In this document: one piece after another, positions 1-6,059 of the stretch
Layout of the letters: each line of letters opens with the position of its first letter
Position numbering within the stretch: the stretch's first letter is position 1
DNA from: Holophagales bacterium
Lineage (GTDB): Bacteria; Acidobacteriota; Thermoanaerobaculia; Multivoradales; JAGPDF01
NCBI GenBank assembly: GCA_016699405.1
Contig: CP064972.1
Coordinates: 4,123,501 to 4,187,500, forward strand
Direction of reading: 5' to 3'
DNA: 64,000 nt
Program-made: the position numbers and the translations under genes
Notes under the pieces: generated by a model
The model's input: the letters and a program-made list of their open reading frames with translations, nothing else
Databases searched by the model: none
What the model was told of the DNA's origin: nothing

Positions 1-350
1 ATCTGACTGGTGGCGTAGAGGTAGTTCTCCACCGAGACCACGGCGCGCGCCGGGTCGACGACCCGGAAGTAGATCACCGCGTTGACCTTGACCGAGACGT
101 TGTCGCGCGTGATGACGTCCTGCGGCGGCACGTCGAGCACCACGGTGCGCAGCGAGATGCGGATCATCCGGTCGATCGGCCAGAGGACGAAGATCAGACC
201 CGGTCCCTTGGCGGTCTCGATCAGTCGTCCGAGCCGGAAGATCACCGCCCGCTCGTACTCGGGCAGCACGTTGATCCACTTGAAGATCAAGCCGACGACG
301 AGAAAGACGAGCACGACGAACAGCATCGGGAATTCGGGCGAAACGGGCAT
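1..350 (-). CDS. Slipin / stomatin-like SPFH membrane protein, 3' end beyond the window
   Basis: Only the first 116 codons are in the window; the gene continues past position 1. The N-terminus is a single hydrophobic segment (about residues 8-24) followed by the slipin hallmark YERAVIFRLGRL and an SPFH core containing LDVPPQDVITRDNVSV and VNAVIYFRV. Slipins are membrane-anchored scaffold proteins that form oligomers and usually pair with an NfeD protease. That is the case here: the ATG at 350 lies 3 nt after the nfeD stop, and its Shine-Dalgarno AGGAGGTG overlaps the end of nfeD, which indicates one transcript and translational coupling. The family call is firm; the detailed role is not known. 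Confidence 0.92.
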   Translation of the reverse strand, partial: MPVSPEFPMLFVVLVFLVVGLIFKWINVLPEYERAVIFRLGRLIETAKGPGLIFVLWPIDRMIRISLRTVVLDVPPQDVITRDNVSVKVNAVIYFRVVDPARAVVSVENYLYATSQ

Positions 351-353
351 CGC

Positions 354-1766
354 TCACCTCCTGGCCGGCGTTGCCGGCCGAACCCGCAGAGTCAGGCCAT
401 CCACGGAGACCACCTCGACCTCGGAGCCGGCGGCTACCGGTTCCGCGATCGACCCTTCGAGCTCGGCGTTCCAGTAGTCGCCGTCGAGCTTCACCTTGCC
501 GCGCGGCGCGAGCGCTGACGTGACCGTGACGCGCGTCCCGACCATCCCTTCCGGACCGCTGCGCACCGGCCGTCGCGCCGCCCGCAACGCCACCCAGGCC
601 AGGAAGCTGACGACGCCGAGGGCGAAGAGCGTGATGGCCGCGATGAGGCCGAGACTGACGCGCAGCGCGGGCTCGGCGCTGCGGAAGAGGAGGAGCGAGC
701 CCAAGACGAGGGAGATGATACCGCCGACCGTGAGGAGACCGTAGCTCGTCACCTTGATCTCGGCGACGAACAGCACCAGGCCGAGCAGGATGAGCGCCAC
801 CCCGGCGTAGTTGACCGGCAGCACCGAGAGCCCGAAGAACGCCAGAATCAGCGAGATGCCGCCCACCACCCCGGGCAGCACGGCTCCGGGGTGAGCGAGC
901 TCGAAATAGAGGCCGAGGAACCCGAGGCTGAGCAGGATGTAGGCGAGATTCGGGTGCGCGAGGGTCGAGAGCAGGCGCTGCTGCGCGTTCATCTCGACGC
1001 GGCGCACGCTCGCCCCGGCGAGGTGGAGCACCCGCTTGCCCTGCGCCCCTTTCACGACCTCGCGACCCTCGAGCCCGGCGAGCAGCTCGGGCCAGCTCGC
1101 CGCCGAGAAGTCGACGAGCCCGGCAGCGAGGGCTTCGGCGGCGGAGAACGAACGGCTCTCGACGACCGCCTTCTCCGCCAGCGCCTGGTCGCGCCCGCGT
1201 CGCCCGGCGAGCGAACGGATCGTCGCCGCGGCGTCCTGCTCCACTTTCTTGCCCATCACCCCTTCGATCGTCTCGCCCTGGCCGCCCACCGGGTGCGCCG
1301 CGCCGGTGTTGGTGCCCGGTGCCATCACCGCGATGTCGCCGGCCATCAACAGGAAGAACCCCGCCGAGGCCGCCTGCGAGCCGCTCGGCGCCACCCAGAC
1401 GACGACCGGGATCGGCGTGCCGAGCATCGCGGTGAAGATCCGCCGCGTCGAATCGAGCGCCCCACCCGGCGTGTTCAGCTCGAGGACGAAGGCGACAGCC
1501 CCGGAAGCCTCCGCCTCCGCGATCGCCTCGACGACGAACTGCTCGGCGACCGGATGGATGATCGAGTCGAGGCGGGCGCGAACGATCTCGGGACCGACCG
1601 GAGGAACGGGCGTGGCGGCGGAAGTGGCGGCAGACGTCGCCGCGGGAGTGGCGGCCGAGCTCGGGGTCTCTCCGGCCACCACCGGAAGCAGGCCCGCGAG
1701 CCCCAGGAACAGAGCTCCGAGAAGGGTCCGACCGGAGCGCCGGGAAGCGGCACAAGTGCTTGTCAT
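354..1766 (-). CDS. NfeD-family membrane serine protease (ClpP class), long form
   Basis: The protein has 470 residues. It starts with a signal peptide (about 1-32) and an Ala/Thr-rich linker. A ClpP-like protease domain follows (about 60-240) with LNTPGG, the nucleophile region QAASAGFF and the Lys-bearing MGKKVEQDAAATIRSLA. Then come several membrane helices (about 275-395) and a C-terminal OB-fold NfeDC domain (about 400-465). This is the long NfeD1b architecture, which cleaves the C-terminus of its partner slipin; the slipin gene lies immediately downstream. The start at 1766 is supported by AAGGA about 9 nt upstream and a TATACT hexamer about 25 nt upstream. The substrate is inferred from the pairing. 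Confidence 0.93.
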   Translation of the reverse strand: MTSTCAASRRSGRTLLGALFLGLAGLLPVVAGETPSSAATPAATSAATSAATPVPPVGPEIVRARLDSIIHPVAEQFVVEAIAEAEASGAVAFVLELNTPGGALDSTRRIFTAMLGTPIPVVVWVAPSGSQAASAGFFLLMAGDIAVMAPGTNTGAAHPVGGQGETIEGVMGKKVEQDAAATIRSLAGRRGRDQALAEKAVVESRSFSAAEALAAGLVDFSAASWPELLAGLEGREVVKGAQGKRVLHLAGASVRRVEMNAQQRLLSTLAHPNLAYILLSLGFLGLYFELAHPGAVLPGVVGGISLILAFFGLSVLPVNYAGVALILLGLVLFVAEIKVTSYGLLTVGGIISLVLGSLLLFRSAEPALRVSLGLIAAITLFALGVVSFLAWVALRAARRPVRSGPEGMVGTRVTVTSALAPRGKVKLDGDYWNAELEGSIAEPVAAGSEVEVVSVDGLTLRVRPATPARR

Positions 1767-1790
1767 GGTGGCATTTCCTTGCAGGTTTCG

Positions 1791-1796
1791 AGTATA
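1791..1796 (-). promoter_or_regulatory. Possible -10 element of the nfeD-slipin operon
   Basis: On the minus strand TATACT differs from TATAAT at one position and lies 25 nt before the nfeD ATG, giving a predicted leader of about 18 nt. No convincing -35 hexamer is visible in the GC-rich DNA upstream, so this is a candidate only. Confidence 0.4.
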
Positions 1797-2166
1797 GCAG
1801 CCACCCCGCCGCGCCGGCTCGCCGAGCCGCCGTCGTCGCGCTCGAAGACCTCCGCCACCGCGAGCGACGAAGCTACCCCTACAGCAGCCGCTCTTTCTTC
1901 CTATTCAGGTTCGAAACCACCAGCCGCACCTCATCGACATCGGCTTGATCGGATGGAGCCGCTCGCGAACAGACCAACATCAGGCCGAGAAGGCCCGACT
2001 GGACAGTCCCCTTCGACCCCGGCGAAAACTGGGGGCACAGCCAGCGGATCCGTCAAGGTCCACGATTTGGCGAGGACGGCACGAGGGCACGAAGGAGCTT
2101 GGGGGACGTCGCGAGACTCGCTCGCGACCGCGCGGCAACCTCCCGCGCGACAGAGCCTCGATGGCT
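1797..2166. other. Gene-free stretch between nfeD and the cassette array
   Basis: About 370 bp with no ORF that looks coding on either strand: the open frames are short, Arg-rich and lack Shine-Dalgarno signals. It separates the conserved nfeD unit from the first copy of the 154-bp repeat. It would be the distal end of the cassette array if the array is read on the minus strand. I see no attC-like pair of core sites here. Confidence 0.6.
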
Positions 2167-2320
2167 GTTGGGTGCAGCGTCGTGCGAACCGCGCCAGAGC
2201 TTGAAGCGAAGACAGCGACGATCAGGTAGGGAAGAGAAGCCTCAACCCACGCGACGAGCGCCACGCTCGCCACGGAAGACGGCTACCCCTTGACACGGGG
2301 GGGCCTGATAGCGGTTAGCC
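2167..2320. repeat. 154-bp direct repeat, copy 1
   Basis: This unit runs from GTTGGGT (2167-2173) to GTTAGCC (2314-2320) and recurs at 2837-2990 with exactly the same length and 13 mismatches by my alignment (about 92 % identity). Both terminal heptamers resemble attC core sites. The TAA stop of hicA (2315-2317) lies inside the terminal GTTAGCC. No ORF is convincingly encoded. The two copies bracket the hicBA cassette. Confidence 0.85.
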
Positions 2321-2506
2321 GACAGGATCCGGAACCTGCAAGTCGCGGCAGATCTTGCGCGCGAGAAATTCGTTCAGCTCGCGATGCCGCGGCATCGAGG
2401 ATGACTTCCGCGCGGCGCGATTCACGTAGACCGTGTGATTGGCGCCCTCGCGGAAGAGCTCGCAGCCATGCGCTTCAAGATGCCGGATGAGATCGAGGCG
2501 TTTCAC
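2315..2506 (-). CDS. hicA: HicA toxin, mRNA interferase
   Basis: 63 residues, the usual HicA length, with the double-stranded-RNA-binding-like fold. The opening KRLDLIRHLEAHGC, the catalytic-histidine motif REGANHTVYVN and the PRHREL segment are all present, so the toxin looks intact. HicA cleaves mRNA in the cytoplasm and is neutralised by HicB. The GTG start overlaps the hicB stop (GTGA), so the toxin is translated after its antitoxin. This antitoxin-first order is seen in part of the family. The stop codon lies in the core-like heptamer of the 154-bp repeat, so the gene ends exactly where the repeat begins. Confidence 0.9.
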   Translation of the reverse strand: MKRLDLIRHLEAHGCELFREGANHTVYVNRAARKSSSMPRHRELNEFLARKICRDLQVPDPVG

Positions 2507-2724
2507 GCCGAAAGGCGAAGCGGTTCACGGATCACGGCCGCCCCTTCGAGCTCGGCTTCAGCAAGCTCGCGGTTTGCCTCGAGGACAAGCTGGACGGCTT
2601 CTACGAGGTTTGCGCGGGCCTCGTCGAGCGTTGTGCCTTGCGTGTTCGCGCCGGGCAGTTCTTCGACGAACGCCACGTAGCCTTCGGGCACCTCGCGAAA
2701 GACGGCTGTGAACTGAATCCGCAT
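2503..2724 (-). CDS. hicB: HicB antitoxin, short form
   Basis: 73 residues with the HicB partial RNase-H-like fold: FTAVFREVPEGYVAFVEELP, then GANTQGTTLDEARANL, then a helix. It lacks the C-terminal helix-turn-helix or ribbon-helix-helix found in longer HicB proteins, so autoregulation through this protein alone is doubtful. The ATG at 2724 follows GGAGGAAGG closely. The gene starts 43 nt after the core site of the attC at 2767-2843 and overlaps hicA by 4 nt. Toxin-antitoxin modules are common in cassette arrays, where they are thought to stabilise the array. Confidence 0.9.
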   Translation of the reverse strand: MRIQFTAVFREVPEGYVAFVEELPGANTQGTTLDEARANLVEAVQLVLEANRELAEAELEGAAVIREPLRLSA

Positions 2725-2766
2725 GGCCTTCCTCCGCCGTAAGCTTACTCGCGATGGTTCACTGTC

Positions 2767-2843
2767 GCCTAGCGGCCATGGAGCTCAGCGGCGTCAGGGA
2801 CGCGCGAAGCGCAGCCCTGACGTGGGCCGAAACGACGTTGGGT
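2767..2843 (-). other. attC-like recombination site (diverged)
   Basis: On the minus strand it reads ACCCAAC at 2843-2837, then an 8-bp stem CGTCAGGG / CCCTGACG around a loop with GCGCTTCGCGC, then GCTAGGC at 2773-2767. The R' core should read GTTRRRY, so its second T is changed to C. It separates the beta-flower cassette from hicBA. The inner stem is good but the arms pair poorly, so the site may be weak or inactive. Confidence 0.5.
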
Positions 2844-2990
2844 GCAGCGCCGTGCGCGCCGCGCCAGACCTTGGAGCGAAGACAGTGACAATCAGGTAGG
2901 GAAGAGAATCCTCAACACACGCGACGAGCGGCACGCTCGCCACGGAAGACGGCTGCCCCTTGACACGCGGGGGCCTGATAGCTGTTAGCC
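2837..2990. repeat. 154-bp direct repeat, copy 2
   Basis: Second copy of the unit at 2167-2320, running from GTTGGGT (2837-2843) to GTTAGCC (2984-2990). It sits downstream of the beta-flower gene and directly abuts the attC-like site at 2767-2843, sharing its core heptamer. Sequence outside the two heptamers is not shared between the copies, so the ends are sharp. Confidence 0.85.
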
Positions 2991-3038
2991 GGCCCGCGCT
3001 CACGCCCGAGATAGCGGCCGCACTCCTTCTCGCAGTGT

Positions 3039-3326
3039 CTAGCGCACGAAGCAGTGCCAAAGTCCGGCGAGCATCAAGTCGTCGAACTGGTCGCCGAGCA
3101 GCTGTCGCAGCTCTGGGATGAGAGCCACGTTGTTGTAACTAGCGTCAAGAACCCGGTCGCCCTCAACGCGCAGGATCACGTTGTACGACGAGTCGACTAC
3201 TGTTTCCCCGCTGACTCGCGCGATGACATTGTAGTTGGCATCAAGGATGTCACTGCCCTGGACGCGACCAAGTGTGTTGTAGCTGGTGTCGAGAATGTTG
3301 GAACCCTCAACCCTCAAGAAAGCCAT
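3039..3326 (-). CDS. 4-fold beta-flower family protein (cassette gene)
   Basis: 95 residues if started at the ATG at 3326, which has GGAG 7 nt upstream. The longer open frame to 3521 is Arg/Ser/Pro-rich without family similarity and is rejected. Four tandem 16-residue repeats fill residues about 5-68, each of the form RVxGxxxLDxSYNxxx (for example RVQGSDILDANYNVIA and RVEGDRVLDASYN). A short helical tail, PELRQLLGDQFDDLML, follows. I recognise the repeat as the 4-fold beta-flower fold, one strand pair per repeat. The function is unknown to me. It is a small single-gene cassette, and no catalytic residues stand out. Confidence 0.75.
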   Translation of the reverse strand: MAFLRVEGSNILDTSYNTLGRVQGSDILDANYNVIARVSGETVVDSSYNVILRVEGDRVLDASYNNVALIPELRQLLGDQFDDLMLAGLWHCFVR

Positions 3327-3522
3327 GGGCGATCTCCGTGTCTTCAAGAACGTCATCTGGGGCCAGGGGCAAGAGTCTGCCCACCAGCGCTTACCTGTGC
3401 AAGCTCGCGTCGCTGTGGAGGTGAAGCGTTGCGAGGCAGGTCGCCCTCGTGCACCCGGGGGCGAGGTCGACTGCTCTTTGATGCGAGGATGTGTCGTCAC
3501 GCAGGACCCTCTGTTGGCCATT

Positions 3523-3594
3523 GGCTATGGGATTTAGGGGCAACAGAGATGGCCGAAGGCAGGCCCTCACGCCCGCTCGAACAACGTGTTAGCC
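3523..3594 (-). other. Degenerate attC site
   Basis: The plus-strand right end CCCGCTCGAAC...GTTAGCC (3588-3594) and the central GATGGCCGAAGGC closely match the good attC at 4449-4530. The opposite arm is eroded: GGCTAAC has become GGCTAT (3523-3528) and the L'' segment is replaced. The R' cleavage triplet is therefore lost, and the GIY-YIG and beta-flower cassettes are probably no longer separately mobile. Confidence 0.55.
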
Positions 3595-3625
3595 GGCTCG
3601 CCCAGGAACGCTCCGCGACGCTCAG

Positions 3626-4381
3626 TCAGAGCCTCTTCTTGAGATCGTCGATGAGCTGAATAATCTGCGTCTTGTGAAGCTCTGGATCTTGGACCTGTAA
3701 GAACTCGACCGCCTTGAAGTCGTCGCCTCGCTTGCGATTCTGTGGCGGTTCGAGGCCTTCGATGAGCAAGGCTTCCATCGTCACGATGAGCATGTCGAGG
3801 TCATATGTTCCGACGGCGGAGTTGTCTAGTTGGCCGGATTCACTCACCGGATAGACACCAAACCAAGAGAATCGGTCCCACCGACCGTTGAGGCGATCAG
3901 CCGTGTGCTGCTTGAGACGAACGCCGAGCGTTTGGTCAGTGGTCCGGCCCACGTAGACCACGGCGCGGCCATCATGGAGGAGGTACACGCCGCGTTCGCC
4001 CGAAAAATCGACCGGCGTGCCGCCCTGCTGCTGACCGAGTACTCGAGGTGCGCTGCCCCAGAGCACAAACTCCCGAGACCAATACATGCCGAAGGCGTTG
4101 ATGAGGCCGGTATCGTCGGCCTCTTCGATGGAGACGGGTACGGGCTGTAGCGACGGCTGCTCTGGCCCCTTCTGCAAAGCGTAGTATCCGCGCGCGACAC
4201 GCACGACCTCCGATTGGAGTGAGGTCGCGAGCGTGGCGGCAACAGAGCTTGCAGGGGTGGCCCCGAGCTCCGAGCGGAGCCCGCGTTCAGCGATGGCTTC
4301 CGCGATCTCTGTGTAGTGCATCGCCTCGGTTTGATCGCGAAGCACTTGAAGGATCGCCTCTTTCCAAGTCAGATCCGGCAT
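3626..4381 (-). CDS. HARE-HTH plus GIY-YIG nuclease-domain protein (cassette gene)
   Basis: 251 residues. Residues about 3-70 form a HARE-HTH (winged-helix) domain: WKEAILQVLRD, MHYTEIAEAIAERGL, then VVRVARGYYAL. Residues about 125-225 resemble a GIY-YIG nuclease: GVYLLHDG and VVYVGRTT stand for the GIY and YIG strands, with a following LGVRLKQH arginine helix and a late glutamate in MEALLIEGLEPPQNRK. HARE-HTH domains are often fused to restriction or DNA-modifying effectors, which makes a defence or DNA-processing role possible, but that is inference. The ATG at 4381 follows AGGTGCGAG. The gene lies 71 nt after the core of the attC at 4449-4530. It could also be an inactive DNA-binding relative. 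Confidence 0.75.
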   Translation of the reverse strand: MPDLTWKEAILQVLRDQTEAMHYTEIAEAIAERGLRSELGATPASSVAATLATSLQSEVVRVARGYYALQKGPEQPSLQPVPVSIEEADDTGLINAFGMYWSREFVLWGSAPRVLGQQQGGTPVDFSGERGVYLLHDGRAVVYVGRTTDQTLGVRLKQHTADRLNGRWDRFSWFGVYPVSESGQLDNSAVGTYDLDMLIVTMEALLIEGLEPPQNRKRGDDFKAVEFLQVQDPELHKTQIIQLIDDLKKRL

Positions 4382-4448
4382 CTCGCACCTCGCCGCGGGG
4401 TTGATACTCGGTCAATTGTACCCACGAAACAGCGAATGATGGTCCGAG

Positions 4449-4530
4449 GCCGGCTAACGTTCGAGTTCAGCGGCCACAGGGATGGCCGAAGGCCAGCCCT
4501 GTGGTCCGCTTCAACGAGGGGTTAGCCGGC
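4449..4530 (-). other. attC recombination site (best preserved)
   Basis: Outer cores GGCTAAC (4452-4458) and GTTAGCC (4521-4527) are perfectly complementary. The inner arms GTTCAGCGG and CCGCTTCAAC pair with one or two unpaired bases, followed by CCACAGGG / CCCTGTGG and a loop containing GGCCGAAGGCC. This reproduces the canonical attC layout of two paired core boxes, short spacers and extrahelical bases. It separates the DUF4145 cassette from the GIY-YIG cassette. Confidence 0.85.
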
Positions 4531-4549
4531 CCACCGCAGACACCCTCTT

Positions 4550-5215
4550 CTACCGTGCTTTCGGTGACCGTCGCTTGCGGAATTCCTCGAAACGACGCGC
4601 AAGAGAGAATACGTAGACGCAGAGCGCTTGGGTGAACTCGAGCGCATCCGACGCGTCCTGCTGGGAGACCGTGACGTCGAGGTCGTGCGCCGCGTCGTTC
4701 CCGACCAGCCGAAGACCGTCGGCCCAGTCGAGTAGTTTTGAGTCGATAACGCTTCTCTCCTTCAGGTCCGCGAGGCGATCGAAGAGAGTCCCACCAGTCG
4801 CCCCCAGTTCATGGCACAGGGCTTCGACTGCCTTTCGGCACATGATCGCGCACGGGACTGGCAGCCCGGCGCGGAATGCGACCGCCGCGTCGCGGTATGC
4901 CTTGGCAACCTTGGAGGGCACGGCCTCTTCGGGAATTCCTCGTGCCCCGGGATAGAGGACGACAGGATCTTCCTGCGGAGCTGTGACGTCGGCTTCAGGT
5001 ACCTCCAGAAGGGCCTGCTTCGTAAGGAACGGCGATCCACACTTCTTGCAGATTGAGAAGGCGTACTGCGTGTGGTGGACTGGATCTAGCCCCTCGGCTG
5101 ACAGAACCTGACCGGGGTCCATGAGAAGGTGTTCGGTGAGCACCCTCGTTTCTGCTTGAACACCACACTCCTCACAGAACAAGTGCAATGTGTTTTCTTG
5201 TGTCTGATAAGGCAT
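4550..5215 (-). CDS. Zinc-ribbon DUF4145 (HEPN-like) protein (cassette gene)
   Basis: 221 residues. The N-terminal 65 residues hold a probable zinc ribbon made of CEECG and CKKCG, about 40 residues apart. The C-terminal part (about 105-215) is a DUF4145 helical domain with CRKAVEALCHELGA, then RLVGNDAAHDLD. DUF4145 belongs to the HEPN-like group, whose members occur alone or fused to restriction enzymes. The arginine-to-histidine spacing here (R-x7-H) is looser than in HEPN ribonucleases, so nuclease activity cannot be assumed. The ATG at 5215 follows GAGGAAG and is only 17 nt from the core of the upstream attC, typical of a leader-poor cassette. Confidence 0.82.
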   Translation of the reverse strand: MPYQTQENTLHLFCEECGVQAETRVLTEHLLMDPGQVLSAEGLDPVHHTQYAFSICKKCGSPFLTKQALLEVPEADVTAPQEDPVVLYPGARGIPEEAVPSKVAKAYRDAAVAFRAGLPVPCAIMCRKAVEALCHELGATGGTLFDRLADLKERSVIDSKLLDWADGLRLVGNDAAHDLDVTVSQQDASDALEFTQALCVYVFSLARRFEEFRKRRSPKAR

Positions 5216-5227
5216 GACGCTTCCTCG

Positions 5228-5290
5228 GGCCGGCTAACGAACAAGAGACTCGAACCGCGCGAAGCCGCGGTTCAATCTTCGGTTGAACTC
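5228..5290 (-). other. attC-like recombination site
   Basis: On the minus strand the site begins with GTTCAAC (5288-5282), which fits RYYYAAC. It continues through a strong hairpin TTGAACCGCG / CGCGGTTC with a GCTTCG loop and ends with GTTAGCC (5238-5232). It lies just upstream of the DUF4145 gene and is the last attC-like site on this side of the array. Confidence 0.7.
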
Positions 5291-5294
5291 GATC

Positions 5295-6059
5295 CGGGCA
5301 ACGAGTGGGGCCGGAGCGGGACTTGGAGATTCAATCGCTGCGAGGGCCTTGCCGGGTCGTGGAAAGAGTGCGGCGGCGCCGGAGCCGCCGGCAACCGATG
5401 GGACAAGGCCAGCACAGAGCCGCCGACACGGGCCTGGGAGACGATGGCGACGGATGCTCGGAGCCTCGTTGAGCGAGCTCATGTGTACGGACGATATACC
5501 TCTTCTGGGCCCGTGTGGAGCGGGCACGTCCCGGGGGTAGAAGAGGCTGGCAACGGGAAGCAAACGACGTCATGGCGGTGGACGACCGAGATCTGCGCCG
5601 GGTGTCGAAGCGAGATCAAGTGGCCGGTGGCAGGCCGCTTGAAGGAAGAGGTGACCGCGGGCACAGACCGGGCAGAGCTCCCCGGCAGGGTGCCACCCGA
5701 TTTCCCCAGCTCGGCGGCGCTCTCCGAGGGCGACCCGCTGCCGGTCGGCTGGAGGCCGGACGACCCAACCCAGCGATCGTTCAGGTCAGGCGTCCGGCGC
5801 CAGCCCCCTCGCTGTATGGAGATCGCTGGCCCTCGTCGCGGTGGCCGCAGGCCCCGGTCCGAGGACAGCGGATGCGGCTTCCCTGGCGGATCTGAAACCA
5901 GCATGCACCGTGCCGTCGTGTCGTCTCCGCGAGGCGAGTGCTAGAGTCCCCCGAAATTCGTCGCAGAGCCCAAGTGGCCGCCAACTCGCACATTCGTCGG
6001 TGCCGGGCGGCCGCGTGGGTCGTCTTCCATGAGCTTCTCTCTTCTGGCAGGGGGGTTCC
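5295..6059. other. Gene-free 765-bp stretch upstream of the array
   Basis: I find no convincing gene. Several long open frames exist on both strands, but they are Arg/Pro/Ser-rich, mutually overlapping, and lack ribosome binding sites. One minus-strand frame around 5570-5780 contains CPVCARGH and could be a remnant, but it has no start codon. If the array has an attI and integrase they should lie on this side, and none is present here. The last 40 bp carry the leader of the amidase gene. Confidence 0.55.

Larger units (their letters stand above)
2167..5290 (-). mobile_element. Integron-type gene cassette array without a visible integrase (CALIN-like)
   Basis: Four small units follow one another with all genes on the minus strand. 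Each has a very short leader and is separated from the next by an imperfect palindrome whose ends match attC core sites (GTTRRRY / RYYYAAC). The best site, at 4449-4530, has the full R''-L''-loop-L'-R' layout. Known cassette arrays look like this: promoterless genes in one orientation, toxin-antitoxin modules and orphan proteins, with attC between them. No tyrosine-recombinase IntI gene occurs in the window, so this is either a cluster of attC sites lacking an integrase or the distal part of an array. The call rests on site structure and gene organisation; no search was run. Confidence 0.75.

Noticed and set aside
2290..2320. TTGACA in both copies of the 154-bp repeat (2290-2295 and 2960-2965) as a cassette promoter
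   Set aside because: The -10 region is poor and the hexamer faces the plus strand, while all cassette genes are on the minus strand.
3327..3521. N-terminal extension of the beta-flower gene
   Set aside because: The 65 extra residues are Ser/Arg/Pro-rich without similarity, and the internal ATG has its own GGAG.
5570..5785. Minus-strand frame with CPVCARGH, a possible zinc-ribbon gene
   Set aside because: There is no start codon, and the frame is bounded by stops at both ends. It is kept only as a possible relic.
5129..5944. Plus-strand open frame of 271 codons beyond the array
   Set aside because: It begins antisense to the DUF4145 gene and crosses an attC-like site, with no ribosome site or family features.
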